From an uncultured Acidobacteriota bacterium (GTDB lineage Bacteria > Acidobacteriota > Terriglobia > Terriglobales > Acidobacteriaceae), in the NCBI GenBank assembly GCA_903851035.1, contig CAINND010000079.1:1-64000 (forward strand): DNA of 64,000 bases. The letters run 5' to 3'. The first letter of the stretch is position 1; each line of letters begins with the position of its first letter. The notes under the pieces were generated by a model that did not search any database, was not told the DNA's origin, and saw only the letters and a list, made by a program, of their open reading frames with translations. Below, piece after piece: positions 22,329-31,416 of the stretch. Position numbers and translations under genes: made by a program.

Positions 22329-22370
22329 GCACCAAGTGAATCAATCTCAAATACGCACTGCACTTGGTGC
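22329..22370. repeat. 10-bp inverted repeat in the trpS upstream gap
   Basis: GCACCAAGTG at 22329-22338 pairs perfectly with CACTTGGTGC at 22361-22370 around 22 bases. It lies in the 321-base gap between the lipoprotein gene (ending 22414) and trpS (starting 22092). No T run follows on either strand. The rest of the gap holds nothing recognisable. Confidence 0.55.
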
Positions 22371-22413
22371 AAATGGTGGTGGCCTGGTTTGTAATGGATT
22401 GTGATTAGCTATC

Positions 22414-22818
22414 CTATCGCGACGGAGTCATTTCCTGATTAATCGCAATCATCGGCCTGTCCGTATGGTTCGTCCCCAGAAGGTAAATGCGCTGCCCATC
22501 TGCTTCGACATACTTCAATTCACTGGCCGGAACAGCTTTGCCGTTATCTTTCAGGACATAATTGCCCTTCATCCATACTTGGCCGTTCACAAAATATACA
22601 GTGCAGGCGTTGCTGCCATTTTCGGGCGGCTTGCATAGGATGTAGCATCCACCATCCGGGCCACCGGCCCAAACGGCTTCCGCCGGAAGGTTCGCGGGCC
22701 GTTCCTTCGGCTCATAGTTCTCTTTACACGCAACGCTCAATGCAAGCAACACAAGGACGAGCGCTTCTGTCAGCTTACGTATTATTTGTTGGATGAGTAC
22801 GCTGTTGAGCCTGAGCAT
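22414..22818 (-). CDS. small hypothetical lipoprotein
   Basis: 134 residues from the ATG at 22818, which has AAGGA eight bases upstream. An N-terminal hydrophobic helix (TEALVLVLLALSVAC) ends in a cysteine at about residue 31, a lipobox-like site for lipid anchoring. The mature part has paired cysteines (GGCYILCKPP and NACTVYF) and a beta-rich second half (VWMKGNYVLKDNGK, RIYLLGTN). The longer frame overlaps the upstream gene by over 30 bases and is not favoured. Lower G+C than its neighbours. Function unknown. Confidence 0.65.
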   Translation of the reverse strand: MLRLNSVLIQQIIRKLTEALVLVLLALSVACKENYEPKERPANLPAEAVWAGGPDGGCYILCKPPENGSNACTVYFVNGQVWMKGNYVLKDNGKAVPASELKYVEADGQRIYLLGTNHTDRPMIAINQEMTPSR

Positions 22819-22891
22819 AGCCGCAGTCCTTCTATGTAGATGGCGTCCATTATTACGCCAATACAAACTGCGGATGATAAGTTTTGCAAAC

Positions 22892-23524
22892 TTACCGCTG
22901 CGTGATCGTCGCCTGCTCGTCGCCAACCACCACGGTCTGCATGCGGTTCTTCAGCCGGAAGACCGAATCCAGCCCCACCGCGCTGCCGTACTTAGGCCGC
23001 AGATACCGCTGCGAAAAGTAATCCAGCGCAAACCTCGGAATCTCCACGCCATCAAACGTCACGTGATCCACCTGAATGGTCGCCACGCCGCGAATCGCCG
23101 CCCCGTGCGCCAGCACGATGACATGGTGCCTTCCGGTGAACAGTTGCAGCAGCGGATTCGACCTTGTGCGATTCGCCGTCATCCTATCGAAGTCCACTTC
23201 GGCCTCGCCCTGGATGAATGAAGGCCGCGTGTGGATGTGTACCGCCGTCAGTCCTTCCGGCAGCTTCACGCCGCCCTCGTTGAGGTAGGCGTTCCACTCC
23301 GCCGCGGTCAGCACCGTGGGCTGTGGCGAGGGAATTTCACGGCGGCCATTCTCGCCAATCCAGGCAATCTTCTGCTCCGCGCTCTCGTAGGCCGCAAGCC
23401 TGCTCTGCGAGGCATAGCTCTGCGCTCGCGCCGGACTCATCGCGGCCATCAGCGCCATGCCGCACACGGCGGCACAAATTGCAAAGGAGATAGCGAAGCT
23501 GCGCTTGCAGTGGAGGTTGCTCAT
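22892..23524 (-). CDS. hypothetical secreted protein, partner of AsmA-like gene
   Basis: 210 residues. A signal peptide ends at about residue 35 (MSPARAQ). The mature part contains LPEGLTAVHIHTRPSF and a run of alternating hydrophobic residues (HHVIVLAHGAAIRGVATIQVDHVTFDGVEIP) that suggests beta strands. It ends GDEQATITQR. The start codon lies seven bases after the stop of the AsmA-like gene, so the two are translated together; a shared envelope or lipid-transport role is plausible but not shown. Confidence 0.75.
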   Translation of the reverse strand: MSNLHCKRSFAISFAICAAVCGMALMAAMSPARAQSYASQSRLAAYESAEQKIAWIGENGRREIPSPQPTVLTAAEWNAYLNEGGVKLPEGLTAVHIHTRPSFIQGEAEVDFDRMTANRTRSNPLLQLFTGRHHVIVLAHGAAIRGVATIQVDHVTFDGVEIPRFALDYFSQRYLRPKYGSAVGLDSVFRLKNRMQTVVVGDEQATITQR

Positions 23525-23531
23525 GCGGAAA

Positions 23532-26153
23532 TCAATGTCCTGTCTGAGCAGCGCCCGCCGGTTTCTTCTCGTCGTTGGTCGGCGCGGTCAGCGTCTGTGG
23601 CTTCAGCAGGGTTCCCGCCAGCCGCCAGCTCTTGCCGCTCTCCTGGGTAAACACCAAAGTCAGCACGGAGTCGCGCGAAATTCCGCCCTTCAGCTCGTAC
23701 ACGCCCCCGGGGGTCTTCCAGCGGCTCGTGCGGATAGTCCATCCGTCCTTGCCCAGTTCGGCCGAGCCCTCGCCCGTCAGCACGCGCAGCGGCCTCCCAT
23801 CGGGAGAAACCTTCAGCGCGCCGCCCGTCCAGGTAAATTCCGTCTCCGCCTCGGCCCCGGCATACAACTCCATGGCCGTCCAGCCGCTCGCCGTGAACTT
23901 ATACTTGCCGCTCACCGCGCCGCTGCCCAACGTGCCCTTCAGCAGCACGGCCAGCTTCTCGGCCTGTACCTTGCTGGCCACGCCGCTGCCCTCGTACTTC
24001 GGCTTCTCGCCCGTAAAGTCCATCTTCAAGTCGCCGTTTACGGTGCCGCCCATCAGCTCGGCCCGCGCATGGTGCACTTCCACCACGCCGTGCAGCACCG
24101 TGAACTCCGCATCCAGCGCCGTACCGCTCACAACACTCGGCGTCGCTGATCCAGAAGTTGCCGCCCCAGAAGAAGCTGTCCCAGATGTTGCCGCCTTTGC
24201 CGTCGTGCTGGTCTTCGTCTCCACCGTCGTATCCAGCACCACGCGCCGGGCCGTCAAATGTCCCCGGGCCTGCAGGTTGGCCATCACGCTCGCCGCCTCG
24301 CCGCCCGTGCCCAGCAGCCGGTACCACGGAGTCTTCTTCTTTTGCGGATTCAGCAGGTCGTTCCAGCGCTCGGGGTTGAACTCCTCGGTTGCCAGCTCAA
24401 ACGTTGCCTCGCAGGGCTGGCTGGCGCGGCATGTTCGCGGAAAACTCGCGCCGCCCGTCACTCCCACCTTGCCGATGTTGGCCGCAGCATTGCGCAGCGT
24501 AAAGCGCTCGCCGTCAAACTCCACACGGGCCGCCGTTATCTCCACCGGCTGGCTCAGGCCCGGCACCTCGGCGCGTGCGTTCTTCAACTGCGCGTTGCCG
24601 CTCACCACCGGCCCGGCAAACTCCAGCCATGCGCCATTGAAGGTCAAATCCACATTCGCCGCGCCGCTCAGCGCAATTCGCGGAGCCCCGATTCCCGTCG
24701 CCCGTGCCAGCTCCTGCAGCCGCTCCAGCCGCGCGTCGCCCTTCAAACGCAGATGATATTGCCGGCCGTCGAGCTCGCCCTCCACGCTCACCGGAGTGGT
24801 CGCGCCCAGCGGCAGTTCAAGACTCTGCAATGTCAGTCCGTGCGCTTCTTTATGGGGTGTCTTTATCTTCGTCGTTTGGCGATGTGCGCCTGGCGTCTCT
24901 GTGTTGGCCGTTGCCACCATGCGCGGCACCGCCAGCTCCTTGCCCAGTACGCTGGAGCGCAGCACCAGCCCGCCAATCTGCAGGTTGCCCACCAGCTCCG
25001 GCGCGGCGCCGTTCAAACTTGTCGTGTGAAAGCTGGCCGCCATGCTCCCCTGCGCCGTCAAATCCTGCGGCAGTCCGGGACGCGTTCTCCGCGCCAGGTT
25101 CACCACCGCGTCGGCCGGCACGTTATCGGCCACAATCATCAAATCCCATTGCGGATGCCGCAGTCCCCGGGTCAGTCCGCGCACGCTCAGCACGCCGCTG
25201 CCCAGCGGTACGCGGCAGTCGCCCAGGTGCAGCTCACGCGCGCCCAGGTCGGCCACGCCGCTGCACGTCGCGTTCAGTGCGGTGTTGTCATCCGGACCCA
25301 CATCGTAGCGGCGCAGCTCGCGCAGCCGTGTCGCGGTGGCAAAGTGCAAAGCTCCGGCGGTCCCTTCCAGTTGCGCGCTGGTCTCCAGTTGACCGCGCCA
25401 GCCGCGATCCTCACCGTAAATCAGCCGGGTCAGGTTGCCCAGTTGCGCATGCTCCCAGGTCACGCTGGCCTTCACCGGAGCGTCCCGCAGCAGCGCCGCG
25501 CGTTGCACCGTCGCCTCGGCCTTGATCGTGCCCGTGTCGCTCACCGGCATGTCGGTGCGCATCGGCCGTGCTGCCAGCCGCATATGCCACTGGCCCTCTG
25601 CCGGGCTGTACAGCGTAAAGTCCGCCTCGGTCAAGCTGAACGCGCTTTTTTCCAGCCCATGCTTAAAGTTGATGCGCCCGTTCGTGACCTCAATATAAGG
25701 AAAGCGCGAGCGTCCCACCGTTGCCGAGGCCGTTGTCGGCGCGGCTTCCGTGCGTGCCGCCCGCCACAGCAGCCGCTCCACGTTCCACTCGCCCTCGCCG
25801 CGCTCCACCAGGTTCAGGCTGGCGTATTTCAGGTTCAGCCGCGCAATCTCCAGCCGCCCGCGCCACAGCGAGCTCAGCCGCAGATAGGCCGTCACCTCGT
25901 CGGCCCGCAGCAGGCTCTCCGCGCTGTACGAAGGGTCGTCGCCCACCACAAGATTTTGCAGATAAAATCCCGGCTGCGGCAGCAGGCGCAGTTCGATGGA
26001 ATCCACCGTCACCGGCCGATCCAGCGCGCGGCTGATGCTCTCCGCCACCTTGCCCTTGTAGCGCCCAATGTTGATGAACGGTGGCAGCAACGCGGCCGCC
26101 AGGGCCAGCACTACCAGGGCCGCTACGCCATGCCGTAATCCGGGCTTCGCCAT
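23532..26153 (-). CDS. AsmA-family envelope protein
   Basis: 873 residues. An N-terminal membrane segment (about 8-27, VAALVVLALAAALLPPFI) anchors a long periplasmic part. The start INIGRYKGKVAESISRALDRPVTVDSIELRLLPQPGFYLQNLVVG is the AsmA N-terminal signature. The remainder is repetitive beta structure typical of AsmA/RBG bridge-like lipid transfer proteins. A low-complexity Ala/Thr/Ser patch is near residue 690. These proteins span the periplasm and affect phospholipid transfer to the outer membrane. One base separates its start from the lepB stop. Confidence 0.88.
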   Translation of the reverse strand: MAKPGLRHGVAALVVLALAAALLPPFINIGRYKGKVAESISRALDRPVTVDSIELRLLPQPGFYLQNLVVGDDPSYSAESLLRADEVTAYLRLSSLWRGRLEIARLNLKYASLNLVERGEGEWNVERLLWRAARTEAAPTTASATVGRSRFPYIEVTNGRINFKHGLEKSAFSLTEADFTLYSPAEGQWHMRLAARPMRTDMPVSDTGTIKAEATVQRAALLRDAPVKASVTWEHAQLGNLTRLIYGEDRGWRGQLETSAQLEGTAGALHFATATRLRELRRYDVGPDDNTALNATCSGVADLGARELHLGDCRVPLGSGVLSVRGLTRGLRHPQWDLMIVADNVPADAVVNLARRTRPGLPQDLTAQGSMAASFHTTSLNGAAPELVGNLQIGGLVLRSSVLGKELAVPRMVATANTETPGAHRQTTKIKTPHKEAHGLTLQSLELPLGATTPVSVEGELDGRQYHLRLKGDARLERLQELARATGIGAPRIALSGAANVDLTFNGAWLEFAGPVVSGNAQLKNARAEVPGLSQPVEITAARVEFDGERFTLRNAAANIGKVGVTGGASFPRTCRASQPCEATFELATEEFNPERWNDLLNPQKKKTPWYRLLGTGGEAASVMANLQARGHLTARRVVLDTTVETKTSTTAKAATSGTASSGAATSGSATPSVVSGTALDAEFTVLHGVVEVHHARAELMGGTVNGDLKMDFTGEKPKYEGSGVASKVQAEKLAVLLKGTLGSGAVSGKYKFTASGWTAMELYAGAEAETEFTWTGGALKVSPDGRPLRVLTGEGSAELGKDGWTIRTSRWKTPGGVYELKGGISRDSVLTLVFTQESGKSWRLAGTLLKPQTLTAPTNDEKKPAGAAQTGH

Positions 26154-26154
26154 A

Positions 26155-26946
26155 TCACCGCACCACGTGCAGCATGCGCGACCAGCGGGTCTCGTTGAAG
26201 AAGTGCGTCAAAATGTGGAAGAAGAATCCGACGCGGTCGCCCAGGCTGGTGCGCATGTACTCGTCGCCCGGCGTCTGGAACGACCAGTAGATGAACATCG
26301 GCCGCCCAACCACGTTCTCCCGGGGAATGAATCCCCAGTAGCGGCTGTCGTAGCTCACGTCGCGGTTGTCGCCCATGCCAAAGTAATTTCCCGGCGGCAC
26401 CACCAGGTCTTCGCCCTGGATGAACTCCGTCATGTGCAGCTCCCAGCGGTCGTACAGCCGGTCGTCCGCCGTCGGCGGCACGTTGGGGAAGTTCTCCTTG
26501 TACGCGCTGCGCTGCGTCGGCTCGCTGTGGATGGCGTATGGCTCATTCTGTGCCTGGCCGTTGACGTACACCGTCCCGCCAATCAGGTGGATGCGGTCTC
26601 CCGGCACGCCGATCACGCGCTTCACCACGAACAGTCCCGGCTCGGCCGGGCTCACGAACACCACTATGTCGCCGCGCTTGGGGTCGCGGTACGGCACCAG
26701 CCGGTCGATCCAGCTCGATTTCGGCGCCAGCCGCACCCGGTCCACAAACACGTGGTCGCCAATCAGCAGCGTGCCCACCATCGAAGGCGTGGGAATCTCA
26801 AAGGCCTGCATGCAGAAGGTGATGATGAACAGTCCGATGACCAGCACCGAGGCGATGCTGGCGATAAACTCCGCTGTGGTTTCCTTCGGCTCTTCCGGCT
26901 GTTGTTCCGGCTGCTTCTTCTCTTCAGCTTCGTTGGCCAATTTCAT
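26155..26946 (-). CDS. lepB: signal peptidase I
   Basis: 263 residues. Membrane serine protease removing signal peptides. An acidic cytoplasmic N-terminus (about 1-27) is followed by one membrane segment (28-46). The nucleophile is Ser55 in IPTPSMVGTL and the general base Lys110 in FVVKRVIGVPGD. The third box reads GDNRDVSYDSRYWGFIP. It is the second of two tandem signal peptidases; it lies 22 bases after the first and one base before the AsmA-like gene. Confidence 0.95.
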   Translation of the reverse strand: MKLANEAEEKKQPEQQPEEPKETTAEFIASIASVLVIGLFIITFCMQAFEIPTPSMVGTLLIGDHVFVDRVRLAPKSSWIDRLVPYRDPKRGDIVVFVSPAEPGLFVVKRVIGVPGDRIHLIGGTVYVNGQAQNEPYAIHSEPTQRSAYKENFPNVPPTADDRLYDRWELHMTEFIQGEDLVVPPGNYFGMGDNRDVSYDSRYWGFIPRENVVGRPMFIYWSFQTPGDEYMRTSLGDRVGFFFHILTHFFNETRWSRMLHVVR

Positions 26947-26967
26947 CCCATCCCGCTCTGCCCGGCG

Positions 26968-27879
26968 TCATGGCGCCACGCGCAGAATGCGCCGCCAGCG
27001 CGGCTCCCCAAGCAGGCGGGAGAAGCGGGCGCGCAGCAAGGAAAGTTTATCATCCGCCGCCCTGCTTGCCACACTCCCGGCCCGGGCGCCGTGGCTTTCT
27101 CCGGCGTCGTCGTCTTCCTCGGCCTGCGCCATGCTGAAGTACACAAGCACCGGCCTGCCCACCACGTACTCAACGGGCACAAAGCCCCAGTAGCGCCCAT
27201 CCAGACTGCGGTCGCGGTTATCGCCCAGCACAAAATACTGCCCGGCCGGAACCACCAGCTCGCCGTGCTGCACCTGCCGTCGCAACTCGCTGGCCCACTC
27301 CGGCCGCAGGTTCTCGTTGTAACGCACGCCCCTCGGGAAGTTATCGCGATACTCATCCGGCGTCCGGTCCTTGAAGACCGCGTACGGCTCGTCCACCGCC
27401 CGACCGTTGCACCACACCCGCCCCTGTTGCAGATGAATCCTATCGCCCGGCACGCCAATCACCCGCTTCACAAAGAACTCCGCCGGATCCACGGGATAGT
27501 GAAACACCACAATCTCTCCGCGTTGAATCTTCTGGTAGGGCAGCAGCCAGCTCCACCCTCCCGACGGAGCCCACCGCGCCTTGTCCACCAGCAGGTAGTC
27601 GCCCACCAGCAGCGTCTCTTCCATTGAGCCCGATGGAATGCGAAACGCCTGCGCCAGAAAGCAGTTGATGAACAGCGCGATTACCAGCACCAGCAGCACA
27701 AACTGCCCCGCCGCGGCCACTTCGCCATGCGCGGAATCCTCTGCCGCCGCCGCGCCTTCCTGGCTCGCGCCTGCGCTTGCCGCTTCCGTGTTCGTCTGTG
27801 GGGGAGTTGTCGCCGTGGAATCTGTCGCCGTGAAATTTATTTCCCGTGGATCTGTTTCTTCGGGTCGGCTCTCACTCAT
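26968..27879 (-). CDS. lepB: signal peptidase I (second copy)
   Basis: 303 residues. A long Thr/Ala/Glu-rich N-terminus (about 55 residues) precedes a single membrane segment (58-76). The catalytic Ser85 is in IPSGSMEETLLVGD and Lys138 in FFVKRVIGVPGD; GDNRDRSLDGRYWGFVP is the third box. The ATG at 27879 follows GGAGGGCGGCGGCG and overlaps the rnc stop by eight bases; the longer frame lies inside rnc. The two LepB copies differ in N-terminal length and active-site surroundings, so they may have different substrate preference. Confidence 0.93.
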   Translation of the reverse strand: MSESRPEETDPREINFTATDSTATTPPQTNTEAASAGASQEGAAAAEDSAHGEVAAAGQFVLLVLVIALFINCFLAQAFRIPSGSMEETLLVGDYLLVDKARWAPSGGWSWLLPYQKIQRGEIVVFHYPVDPAEFFVKRVIGVPGDRIHLQQGRVWCNGRAVDEPYAVFKDRTPDEYRDNFPRGVRYNENLRPEWASELRRQVQHGELVVPAGQYFVLGDNRDRSLDGRYWGFVPVEYVVGRPVLVYFSMAQAEEDDDAGESHGARAGSVASRAADDKLSLLRARFSRLLGEPRWRRILRVAP

Positions 27880-28648
27880 CGCCGCCGCCCTCCAGCCTTT
27901 GCAGCGCGCGCTGCGCCGCCTGCTGGCTGGCCATCTTCTTCGTCGCCCCACAGCCCTCGGTGTGGAACTCACCCTGCCCTGCTTTATGCGGCACTACGCC
28001 CGGCACCACCACTCGCATCACAAACTGCCGCTGGTGCGCCGGACCGCTGACTCCGGCCAGTTCGTAGATGGGTTCGCCGCGCCCTTCGGCCAGCAACAAC
28101 TGTTGCAACCGGCTCTTGTGATCGGCTGCCAGGGTCACCTCGCCGTCGCCGCCGGCCAGCCTCTCCAGCTCCGGCTCCAATATGTGACGCACCACAAACG
28201 CCCGCGCCGCCGCCATGCCGCCATCCAGATACAGCGCCGCCAGCACGGCCTCGCAGGCATCGGCCAGCAGCGCGCCCTTGCGCCGCCCGCCGCTCTTCTC
28301 CTCGCCGCGCCCCAGCCGCAGATGCTCGCCCAGTCCCAGCGTGTTGGCGCACAACCGCAGATGCGTGGCGTTCACCAGGTGCGCGCGCAGGCGGCTCAAC
28401 TCGCCCTCGCCGCGTCCGGGGTAGCGTGCCAGCAGTTCCTCGGCCGTCACCAGCCCCAGCACGGCGTCGCCCAGGAACTCCATCTCCTCGTTGTCCAGTG
28501 TGTGATCGCTCTGCTCGCGCGCAAAGGAGCTGTGGGTCAGCGCGCGCAGCAGCAGCTCGCGGCGGGCAAACCGGTGCCCCAGCACGGATTCCAGTTCATC
28601 CAGCGTTGGCCGTGTCATCGCACCTGTCGCCTTCGCGCGGGAGGTCAT
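27872..28648 (-). CDS. rnc: ribonuclease III
   Basis: 258 residues. Double-strand-specific RNase for rRNA and mRNA processing. The signature NEEMEFLGDAVLGL is at 53-66, with metal ligands Glu57 and Asp61; the second acidic cluster is GALLADACEAVLAALYLDGG. A C-terminal double-stranded RNA-binding domain begins DHKSRLQQLLLAEG and ends KKMASQQAAQRALQRL. The start ATG overlaps the upstream TPR gene stop as ATGA. It is the third gene of the run TPR-TPR-rnc-lepB-lepB. Confidence 0.95.
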   Translation of the reverse strand: MTSRAKATGAMTRPTLDELESVLGHRFARRELLLRALTHSSFAREQSDHTLDNEEMEFLGDAVLGLVTAEELLARYPGRGEGELSRLRAHLVNATHLRLCANTLGLGEHLRLGRGEEKSGGRRKGALLADACEAVLAALYLDGGMAAARAFVVRHILEPELERLAGGDGEVTLAADHKSRLQQLLLAEGRGEPIYELAGVSGPAHQRQFVMRVVVPGVVPHKAGQGEFHTEGCGATKKMASQQAAQRALQRLEGGGDE

Positions 28649-29595
28649 CTTGCAGTCGGGCTATTCTCGGGCACCGGAGAGCGCCGGTCCTTCTGCTCCT
28701 GCAAATCCGGAGTGGCCAGCTTCAGCAGCCTGTTCTTTTCGCGCTCCGCCAGCAGGCGTACCTGCGAGCCCGTCGCCGAACCGGCAATTGCCTTGTCCGC
28801 CGCCCGCAGCGCCGATTGCACGTCCTCGCTCTTGTCGTGGCTTACGGCCAGCCGCAGATACACCACGGCGTCCGTGCGCTCCCGCTCCTCGTTGATGGCC
28901 GCGTTGAATTCCTTGATGGCATTAAAGTATTCGGCGCGCTTAAAGCTCACCGTCCCCAGCACCTCGTGTGCCGTGCCGCGCAACTGCGCCATCACCTCGG
29001 CAAACTGCGCCGCGTTCATCCCCGCCGGAGGAGGCACTTCATTGGCATGGCGCAGCGCGTTGCGCGCGTCCGCTTCCGCCTCGCTCAGCCGCTCGTTGCG
29101 GTCCAGGTCGAATTCGTGGGTGCGCTCGCTCAGCATCTGCGCCGCCGTCAGCAGGGCCACCGGGTTGTTGGGCTCATACTTCAGCACCGCCCGCGCCATC
29201 GCCAGGCTCTTGTCGCCGTCGCCCAGTGCCTGGTATTGCCCCATCGCCTGCTGGAACAGATATCCCCGCAGCTCGCTCTCCGGATAGCGTTGCGCAAATT
29301 CCGTCGCCGCCGCCTCCAGCTTCGCCGCGTCGGTCAGAGCCGATGCCGCCTGAAAGGCGTCATACTCTTCCTGCGTCTTCGGCTGCGGAGCCTTGCGCGC
29401 CTCCTGGTTTGCCTGGGGTGCCGTGGACGCAGCCGAGGATGCTGCCGCGGATGCCGCCGCGGATGGTGTTGCCGGTGCCGCCGCCGGTGCTGCCGGCAAT
29501 GTCTGCGCCGCCGCCGTCTGTGCCACGGCCGCTCCGGCCGCAAGCATCAGCATCATGAGTGCAAGTATGACTTTTTTCACCGTTCCGCTCTCCAT
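28645..29595 (-). CDS. secreted TPR-like protein with Ala-rich linker
   Basis: 316 residues. A signal peptide (about 1-26, ending AAVAQ) is followed by an Ala/Pro/Ser-rich linker (about 27-70). The helical repeat region has LEAAATEFAQRYPESELRGYLFQQAMGQYQALGDGDKSLAMARAVLKYEPNNPVALLTAAQML, a TPR-like pattern, and later FKRAEYFNAIKEFNAAINEE. It is probably a periplasmic protein-interaction scaffold. It ends in an ATGA overlap with rnc and starts 15 bases after the larger TPR gene. Confidence 0.8.
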   Translation of the reverse strand: MESGTVKKVILALMMLMLAAGAAVAQTAAAQTLPAAPAAAPATPSAAASAAASSAASTAPQANQEARKAPQPKTQEEYDAFQAASALTDAAKLEAAATEFAQRYPESELRGYLFQQAMGQYQALGDGDKSLAMARAVLKYEPNNPVALLTAAQMLSERTHEFDLDRNERLSEAEADARNALRHANEVPPPAGMNAAQFAEVMAQLRGTAHEVLGTVSFKRAEYFNAIKEFNAAINEERERTDAVVYLRLAVSHDKSEDVQSALRAADKAIAGSATGSQVRLLAEREKNRLLKLATPDLQEQKDRRSPVPENSPTAR

Positions 29596-29610
29596 GGTTG
29601 CCTCTGGTTG

Positions 29611-31116
29611 CTACTCGTCCTTTTGCCGCGCCGCAGTCTGAAACGGCTGCAGCAATCCTTTTTCCGCCGCCGCCTTCAGCTCTGCCGGCCCATCCAGGTC
29701 GCGCGCAATGCGATAGTGCTCCACCGCCTGCTCGCGATGCTCCTGCAAGTCCGCAATCCTGCCAAGATACACATGCGACCAGCCCTTGATCTTCACGTCG
29801 CTGCTCACGTTGGCCGCGCGTTCAAAGAAGCCCTGTGCCTCATCCATCCTGCCGCCGGCAATCGCCGCCCGTGCCAGCACGAACAGCGCCCGCCCCTGGT
29901 CTTCTTTATTCTGGATCGCCTGTTCCGCGTAGTTCTTCGCTCCGTCCAGGTTGCCGCTGGCCAGGGCGCGTTCGGCCAGCTCCACCAGCCGGTCGCGATG
30001 CTCGGTCCGCCGCACCAGCTCACGTGCGCCGCTCTTTTCAAAGGGAACGTCGGCCGCGAACTTCTGCAGCTTCTCCAGATCCATCTCGTGCAGCCAGTTG
30101 CCGTAAGCCTGGTCCAATCCAAGCTCGTCGTGCTCAAAGGCCTTCAGCTTGTCGTTGAAGTACCAGGTCAGGATGAAGCCCTGCCGCGTGGCCTCCCACG
30201 CGTAACGGTCTTTCTCCTTGCCGTCGCCCTTCGGCCCGCCCACCTGCCGCGCCTCAATGGCTTTAATCAGCGACTCGGTCAGCAGCAGCCCAATGTCAAA
30301 GCGATAGGCCTCTTCCAGCGGCGCCGCCTGCACGCTTTGCAACAGCGGACTGATCCGCCGCAGCGTCGTCCCTCTGCTCAGCACCATCGCGTCCAGAATG
30401 TAGTGCAGGTACGCGTGCCGAATCTGGTCCAGCCGCGGAGCCGTGTTCGTCGCCGGTGACAGCACCAGGTAATAGTCGTCGCCATAGTTGCGTGAATTGA
30501 TCTCGCTCGGCGCCGCCAGCGGCTCAACGTACACCACAAAGTCGTGCTTGATGTAGCCGCTCTGGGTGCGCCGCAAGTAGAAGTCCATGCCCAGCAGCGT
30601 CTCGTTCACCGGCTTGTGCAGTTGCGCCACCAGCGCCTGGTAGACGGCGCGATGCCGCAGCCAGATCGCGTTCAGGTCCACCGCCCGGCTGAACTTCTTC
30701 AGCAACGGCACCGCGCCCAGCACAAAAATCGCATCCGGAGGCAGGTTCGCCTCCGCCGTGCGCAGCTCCACCTGCGGCCCGTCCGCCAGGTTCAGCCCCA
30801 GGCTCACATAATTGGAGAGCGTTCTGGCCGCCGTGTCCTGCAGGTGATCGTCGTAGAAGGCGCACAGGTTGCGCAGCGCCGTCTGTGCCTCCGGCGTCTG
30901 TGCCGCCTTCAGCACCTCGTCGCGCACCCGGGCGCGCAGCGGCAGGCTCTGCCCCATGTCGGCGTCGTAGCCGCAGGCGTTAATGGAAGCCATCACCGTG
31001 AACAGTCCCTGGCTGGTCTCCACGCTCATGCGCGCCGGCATCGGCGTCTGCGCCGCAGCCGGAAGCGTCAGTGCCGCGCATAGCAGCAACAGGGTCAAAC
31101 AACGGGCATTCAACAT
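29611..31116 (-). CDS. secreted TPR protein with HxxxH motif
   Basis: 501 residues from the ATG at 31116, which begins a signal peptide (MLNARCLTLLLLCAALTLPAAAQ). The open frame continues upstream to 31401 only because the repetitive DNA there happens to lack stops. The central region has a metallopeptidase-like HAYLH (minus strand 30417-30403), where a HExxH motif would have Glu in second place. The C-terminal third is TPR repeats (ERALASGNLDGAKNYAEQAI; FFERAANVSSDVKIKGWSHVYLGRIADL). An alternative start at 31152 is possible. Exact role unknown; it may bind rather than cut. Confidence 0.75.
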   Translation of the reverse strand: MLNARCLTLLLLCAALTLPAAAQTPMPARMSVETSQGLFTVMASINACGYDADMGQSLPLRARVRDEVLKAAQTPEAQTALRNLCAFYDDHLQDTAARTLSNYVSLGLNLADGPQVELRTAEANLPPDAIFVLGAVPLLKKFSRAVDLNAIWLRHRAVYQALVAQLHKPVNETLLGMDFYLRRTQSGYIKHDFVVYVEPLAAPSEINSRNYGDDYYLVLSPATNTAPRLDQIRHAYLHYILDAMVLSRGTTLRRISPLLQSVQAAPLEEAYRFDIGLLLTESLIKAIEARQVGGPKGDGKEKDRYAWEATRQGFILTWYFNDKLKAFEHDELGLDQAYGNWLHEMDLEKLQKFAADVPFEKSGARELVRRTEHRDRLVELAERALASGNLDGAKNYAEQAIQNKEDQGRALFVLARAAIAGGRMDEAQGFFERAANVSSDVKIKGWSHVYLGRIADLQEHREQAVEHYRIARDLDGPAELKAAAEKGLLQPFQTAARQKDE

Positions 31117-31230
31117 GCAAACACGGATCTTCAGGCAAGCCTCCAGGAACATAGCGCAGCGCAATCTATTGGTGCTTGTCTGCAAGTGTAAGAGGTGCGG
31201 GGCGGGTAAGTAAATGCCCGCGCAAGCCGG
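31117..31230. other. short gap before the repeat block
   Basis: No gene, terminator or promoter was recognised between the TPR gene start and the first hairpin repeat. Confidence 0.4.
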
Positions 31231-31372
31231 TGCCCCATTCAAGCCCTCTGTTGGCTTGAGTGGGGTATTTGTTCTTGCTCTTGTTTTTGCCGTTGTTCTT
31301 GTTTTTGTTCTTGTTCTTGATTTTGTTATTGCAGTGTCATCCTGAGCGCAGCGAAGGACCCCCGCGCGGCTG
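31231..31372 (+). repeat. composite dispersed repeat, copy 1
   Basis: Three parts in order. First a hairpin CCCCATTCAAGCC (31233-31245) with loop CTCTGTT and GGCTTGAGTGGGG. Then about 70 bases of TTG/TTC-type hexamers (GTTCTTGCTCTTG and similar). Then GTGTCATCCTGAGCGCAGCG followed by AAGGACCCCC. Copies 3 and 6 have the same order, so this is one composite family. Confidence 0.8.
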
Positions 31373-31416
31373 GCACCTTCAGTGCCGCTCCAGGTCACCA
31401 ATTAGAAAATTGTAGA

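Noticed and set aside
31117-31401. N-terminal extension of the TPR gene rich in Thr/Arg/Lys
   Set aside because: It translates the TTG/TTC hexamer repeat; the signal peptide starts at 31116.
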